Shown here: piece by piece, positions 61,503-64,000 of the stretch
Numbering within the stretch: position 1 is the first letter of the stretch
How the letters are laid out: each line of letters starts with the position of its first letter
NCBI GenBank assembly: GCA_049323455.1
Contig: JBMONF010000024.1
Span: 32,845 to 96,844 of the forward strand
DNA: 64,000 bases
Direction of reading: 5' to 3'
Source: Hypericibacter sp049323455
Lineage (GTDB): Bacteria; Pseudomonadota; Alphaproteobacteria; Dongiales; Dongiaceae
Position numbers and translations under genes: made by a program
Notes under the pieces: generated by a model
Database searches by the model: none
Told to the model about the DNA's origin: nothing
What the model saw: only the letters and a program-made list of their open reading frames with translations

Positions 61503-61943
61503 ATGCGCGGGATCCTGACCGCCTTGGCCTCCGGCTTCGTCTTCGGTTTGGGGCTCGTCGTCTCGCAGATGGTGAACCCGGCCAAGGTGCTGGGTTTCCT
61601 CGACGTTTTCGGCACCTGGGATCCGAGCCTGATGGTGGTGATGGCGGCGGCCCTTCCGCCAGCCGCCCTCGGTTTCCGGCTCGCTCGGCGGCGGCGGCGC
61701 CCGCTTGCGGCCGCGACGTTCCGGCTTCCGACTGCCACCGGAGTGGATCGCAACCTGGTCGTCGGCGCGATCTTGTTCGGGATCGGCTGGGGGCTGGTGG
61801 GCTACTGCCCGGGGCCGGCCATTGTCGCGTTGGGCATGGGCCAAGGACCGGCGTTGCTGTTCGTTGCGGCCATGCTCGCCGGCATGGGCCTCTACGAGCT
61901 CATGCAGCTTGCCCTCCGGCGCCCGAGCAGCGCGGAGGCGTGA
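61503..61943 (+). CDS. YeeE/YedE-family membrane protein, second half (PmpB-like)
   Basis: 146 residues. Helices LTALASGFVFGLGLVVSQMV, LMVVMAAALPPAALGF, LVVGAILFGIGWGLVGY and ALLFVAAMLAGMGLYEL, with the cysteine motif GYCPGPAIVALG. Pairs with the preceding gene to make a complete transporter of reduced sulfur species; the DsrE protein may accept the sulfur inside the cell (inference). Confidence 0.88.
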   Translation: MRGILTALASGFVFGLGLVVSQMVNPAKVLGFLDVFGTWDPSLMVVMAAALPPAALGFRLARRRRRPLAAATFRLPTATGVDRNLVVGAILFGIGWGLVGYCPGPAIVALGMGQGPALLFVAAMLAGMGLYELMQLALRRPSSAEA

Positions 61944-62075
61944 GGCGGCGCTCGGAACGCAGCCCGCAAGGAGCGCTGCCAGAGGCCTTGGCCCTCGGCT
62001 CTTCCGGCGAGGTGGCACGTCTTTGCATGTCCGCTGCCTTATGGGGATGAACCGTTCGACGAGGAGGATGTCGTC

Positions 62076-62921
62076 ATGGACAATCACCCGGCCCTTCGGC
62101 CCGGCCGCACCGCCGTCATCACCGGCGCCGCCAGCGGCATCGGCCTCGCGGCGGCCAAGCGCTTTGCCGCGCTCGGCATGAAGGTCTGCCTCGCCGATCT
62201 CGAGGGCGAGCGCCTGACCCGTGCGGCGGCCGAGGTGACCGGACGCGCCAAAGGCGGCAAGGCCGACGTGCGCGCGGTCGCGACCGACGTCAGCCGGATC
62301 GAGGAGGTGCGCCGGCTCAAGGAGATCGTCTATCGCGAGTTCGGCGAGGTGGCGCTGCTGATGAACAATGCCGGCACCGGCGGCGGGGGCGGCCCGTGGG
62401 AGAACCATGATCGCTGGCGCCGGCTCCTCGAGGTCAATCTGTGGGGCGTCATCAACGGCGTGCAGAGCTTCGCGCCCGCCATGATTACGCAAGGCACGCC
62501 GGCCGCGATCGTCAACACCGGCTCCAAGCAGGGCATCACCACGCCGCCGGGCGACACGGCCTACAACGTCTCCAAGGCGGGCGTGAAGGTGCTGACCGAG
62601 GCCACCGCGCACGAGCTGCGCAATATCGAAGGCTGCCGCGTGACGGCCCACCTGCTCATCCCCGGCTTCACCTTCACCGGAATCACCGGAACGGCCGAGA
62701 AGCCGCCCGGCGCCTGGACGGCGGAGCAGGTCGTCGATTTCATGCTCGAGGGGATGGCGCAGGGCGATTTCTACATCCTCTGCCCCGACAACGAGGTCAC
62801 GCGCGAGATCGACAACAAGCGCATTCAATGGGCCGCTGACGACATCATCAAGAACCGTCCGGCGCTGTCGCGCTGGCATCCGGATTATCGCGAGGCGTTC
62901 GAGCAGTTCATGCGAGGGTGA
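62076..62921 (+). CDS. Short-chain dehydrogenase/reductase
   Basis: 281 residues, classical SDR. Nucleotide motif ITGAASGIGLAAAKR, NNAG motif LLMNNAGTGGGGG, serine in VNTGSKQGIT, catalytic Tyr/Lys in AYNVSKAGVKVL. The acidic ADLEGE after the second strand suggests NAD(H). The C-terminal part (YILCPDNEVTREIDNKRIQW) is shared by a subgroup of unknown substrate. GAGGAGG site before the ATG. Confidence 0.86.
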   Translation: MDNHPALRPGRTAVITGAASGIGLAAAKRFAALGMKVCLADLEGERLTRAAAEVTGRAKGGKADVRAVATDVSRIEEVRRLKEIVYREFGEVALLMNNAGTGGGGGPWENHDRWRRLLEVNLWGVINGVQSFAPAMITQGTPAAIVNTGSKQGITTPPGDTAYNVSKAGVKVLTEATAHELRNIEGCRVTAHLLIPGFTFTGITGTAEKPPGAWTAEQVVDFMLEGMAQGDFYILCPDNEVTREIDNKRIQWAADDIIKNRPALSRWHPDYREAFEQFMRG

Positions 62922-63080
62922 GGCCGGCAGGACGGACCTTGAGGATATCGATATAATCTATTGTTTATACACGAATTTTTCTCGAAACTTGACGTTGAGC
63001 CTGAACTTGAGCGAGGGCGGCGCTTCAAGCCAACGTCCGAAACATCGGCGAGATCGCCAGCGATCGAGAGGGAGCACACC

Positions 63081-63809
63081 ATGCGCTACGAGCTCTGTTA
63101 CTGGCCGTCGATCCAGGGGCGCGGCGAGTTCATCCGGCTGGCGCTCGAGGAAGCTGGTGCCGACTATGTCGATGTCGCGCGCAAGCCCGAGAGCAAGGGG
63201 CGCGGCATGAGCGCCATGATGAAGCTGCTCGAGGGCGGCGCCGACCCGCGCCCGCCCTTCGCGCCGCCCTTCCTCAAGGCGGGCAAGCTCGTCATCGGCC
63301 AGACCGCCAACATCCTGCTCTATCTGGGCAGCCGCCACGGCCTCGCGCCCGCGAGCGAGGCCGGGCGGCTCTGGGCGCATCAATTGCAGCTCACCATCGC
63401 CGACCTGGTGCAGGAGGCCCACGACACGCACCACCCGATCTCGGTCAATCTCTATTACGAAGACCAACGCAAGGAAGCGAAGCAGCGGGCATCCGACTTC
63501 CTCGCCTCGCGCGCGCCGAAGTTCCTGGGCTATTTCGAGCGAGTGATCGAGGCCAACAAGGGCGGGCGCGGGCATCTCGTCGGCGCCCGGCTCACCTATC
63601 CGGACCTGTCGTTGTTCCAGATCGTGGAGGGCCTGCGCTACGCCTTCCCGCGCGCCATGGCGCGGATCGAGAAGAAGGTCCCGCGCGTCGTAGCACTCCG
63701 CGACAAGGTCGCGGCGCGCCCGCGCATCGCCGCCTATCTCGCCTCCGAGCGCCGCATCCCCTTCAACGAGGAAGGCATCTTCCGGCACTACAAGGAGCTG
63801 GATGGCTAG
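63081..63809 (+). CDS. Glutathione S-transferase-like protein
   Basis: 242 residues. N-terminal thioredoxin-like domain MRYELCYWPSIQGRGEFIRLALEEAG, with the substrate-binding Tyr and cis-Pro/Gln segment near KLVIGQTANILLYLG, and an all-helical C-terminal domain. The insert RPPFAPPFLKAG is of a class seen in proteobacteria. Conjugation or peroxidase function in detoxification is inferred. GAGGGAGC site 6 bp before the ATG. Confidence 0.85.
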   Translation: MRYELCYWPSIQGRGEFIRLALEEAGADYVDVARKPESKGRGMSAMMKLLEGGADPRPPFAPPFLKAGKLVIGQTANILLYLGSRHGLAPASEAGRLWAHQLQLTIADLVQEAHDTHHPISVNLYYEDQRKEAKQRASDFLASRAPKFLGYFERVIEANKGGRGHLVGARLTYPDLSLFQIVEGLRYAFPRAMARIEKKVPRVVALRDKVAARPRIAAYLASERRIPFNEEGIFRHYKELDG

Positions 63810-63821
63810 TCCTTCGCTCTG

Positions 63822-63854
63822 GCCCTCATGTTTCGACAAGCTCAACATGAGGGC
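63822..63854. repeat. Class B REP-like palindrome
   Basis: GCCCTCATGT ... ACATGAGGGC hairpin with core TTCGACAAGCTCAA, 12 bp after the GST stop. Same family as 20025-20055. The remaining 146 bp to the window end show no supported gene. Confidence 0.75.
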
Positions 63855-64000
63855 TTCTCCCAAGCCGGCGCCTTCATCCCGAGCTTTGTATGGGGCTTTT
63901 TTTGTCAAGCGAGTATATGGCGGTGCGCGTTCTGATTTTGGCGAGCGCATCGAGGGCGAGCGAGGGGAGCCTGCCGGCGGGCGCGATGCATCGCGCCGCA

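Noticed and set aside
63880..63910. T-run near the right edge as a terminator
   Set aside because: Seven Ts are present but no stable stem precedes them on either strand.

Overview
GC-rich chromosomal window from an alphaproteobacterium, probably Rhodospirillales-like. The case rests on the rpiB-glyA-nrdR-ribD-ribE-ribBA order, the pdxJ-acpS-lepB-rnc-era-recO order, a single bifunctional Rel, RpoZ with an acidic tail, type-5 uracil-DNA glycosylase, bactofilin next to an M23 peptidase, and HpnN. The genus is not determined. I saw no rRNA, tRNA, CRISPR array or intact insertion sequence.

Layout. 1-4.9 kb: riboflavin, NrdR, GlyA and RpiB operon on the minus strand, cut by the left edge inside ribBA. 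5.1-12.6 kb: branched-chain amino-acid ABC transporter (binding protein, small membrane protein, LivF, LivG, LivM, LivH) plus a second LivH-like permease with a secreted N-terminal domain. A CGNR-type regulator is divergent from it across a perfect inverted repeat. 13.4-20 kb: glutaryl-CoA dehydrogenase, then a glutamine-synthetase-like ligase with two class-III aminotransferases (polyamine/amine catabolism). 20-25.8 kb: parC, a DadA-like oxidoreductase, a lipoprotein hydrolase and recO. 25.9-36.4 kb: housekeeping block (era, rnc, lepB, acpS, pdxJ, rel, rpoZ, folK, smpB, dapA) with NYN and UDG genes. A small GIY-YIG nuclease gene framed by perfect 31-bp inverted repeats sits between era and recO, splitting that operon. 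36.7-43.3 kb: soluble lytic transglycosylase, HAD dehalogenase, hydrolase, Thr/Ser dehydratase, then bactofilin and M23 peptidase. 43.6-46.3 kb: sulfate activation (cysD, cysNC).

47.1-51.8 kb is the most distinctive region: two complete bufferin-type RiPP clusters in tandem. The first is BufA2-like precursor, DUF692/MNIO enzyme, DUF2063 partner. The second is BufA1/DUF2282 precursor, MNIO enzyme, DUF2063 partner, DoxX protein. The precursors are small, exported and Cys-rich. The known role of such systems is periplasmic metal (copper) buffering after post-translational Cys modification.

51.9-64 kb: remnant of a GT2 glycosyltransferase before a PAP2 phosphatase, a CaiD-like hydratase, hopanoid transporter HpnN, a phytanoyl-CoA dioxygenase-like gene interrupted by an amber codon with intact family sequence after it, a second aminotransferase/glutamine-synthetase-like pair, a DsrE plus two YeeE/YedE sulfur module, an SDR and a GST. 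Several families of REP-like palindromes are spread between genes. Starts were chosen from Shine-Dalgarno position, family length and overlaps. All functions are inferred from motifs read by eye.
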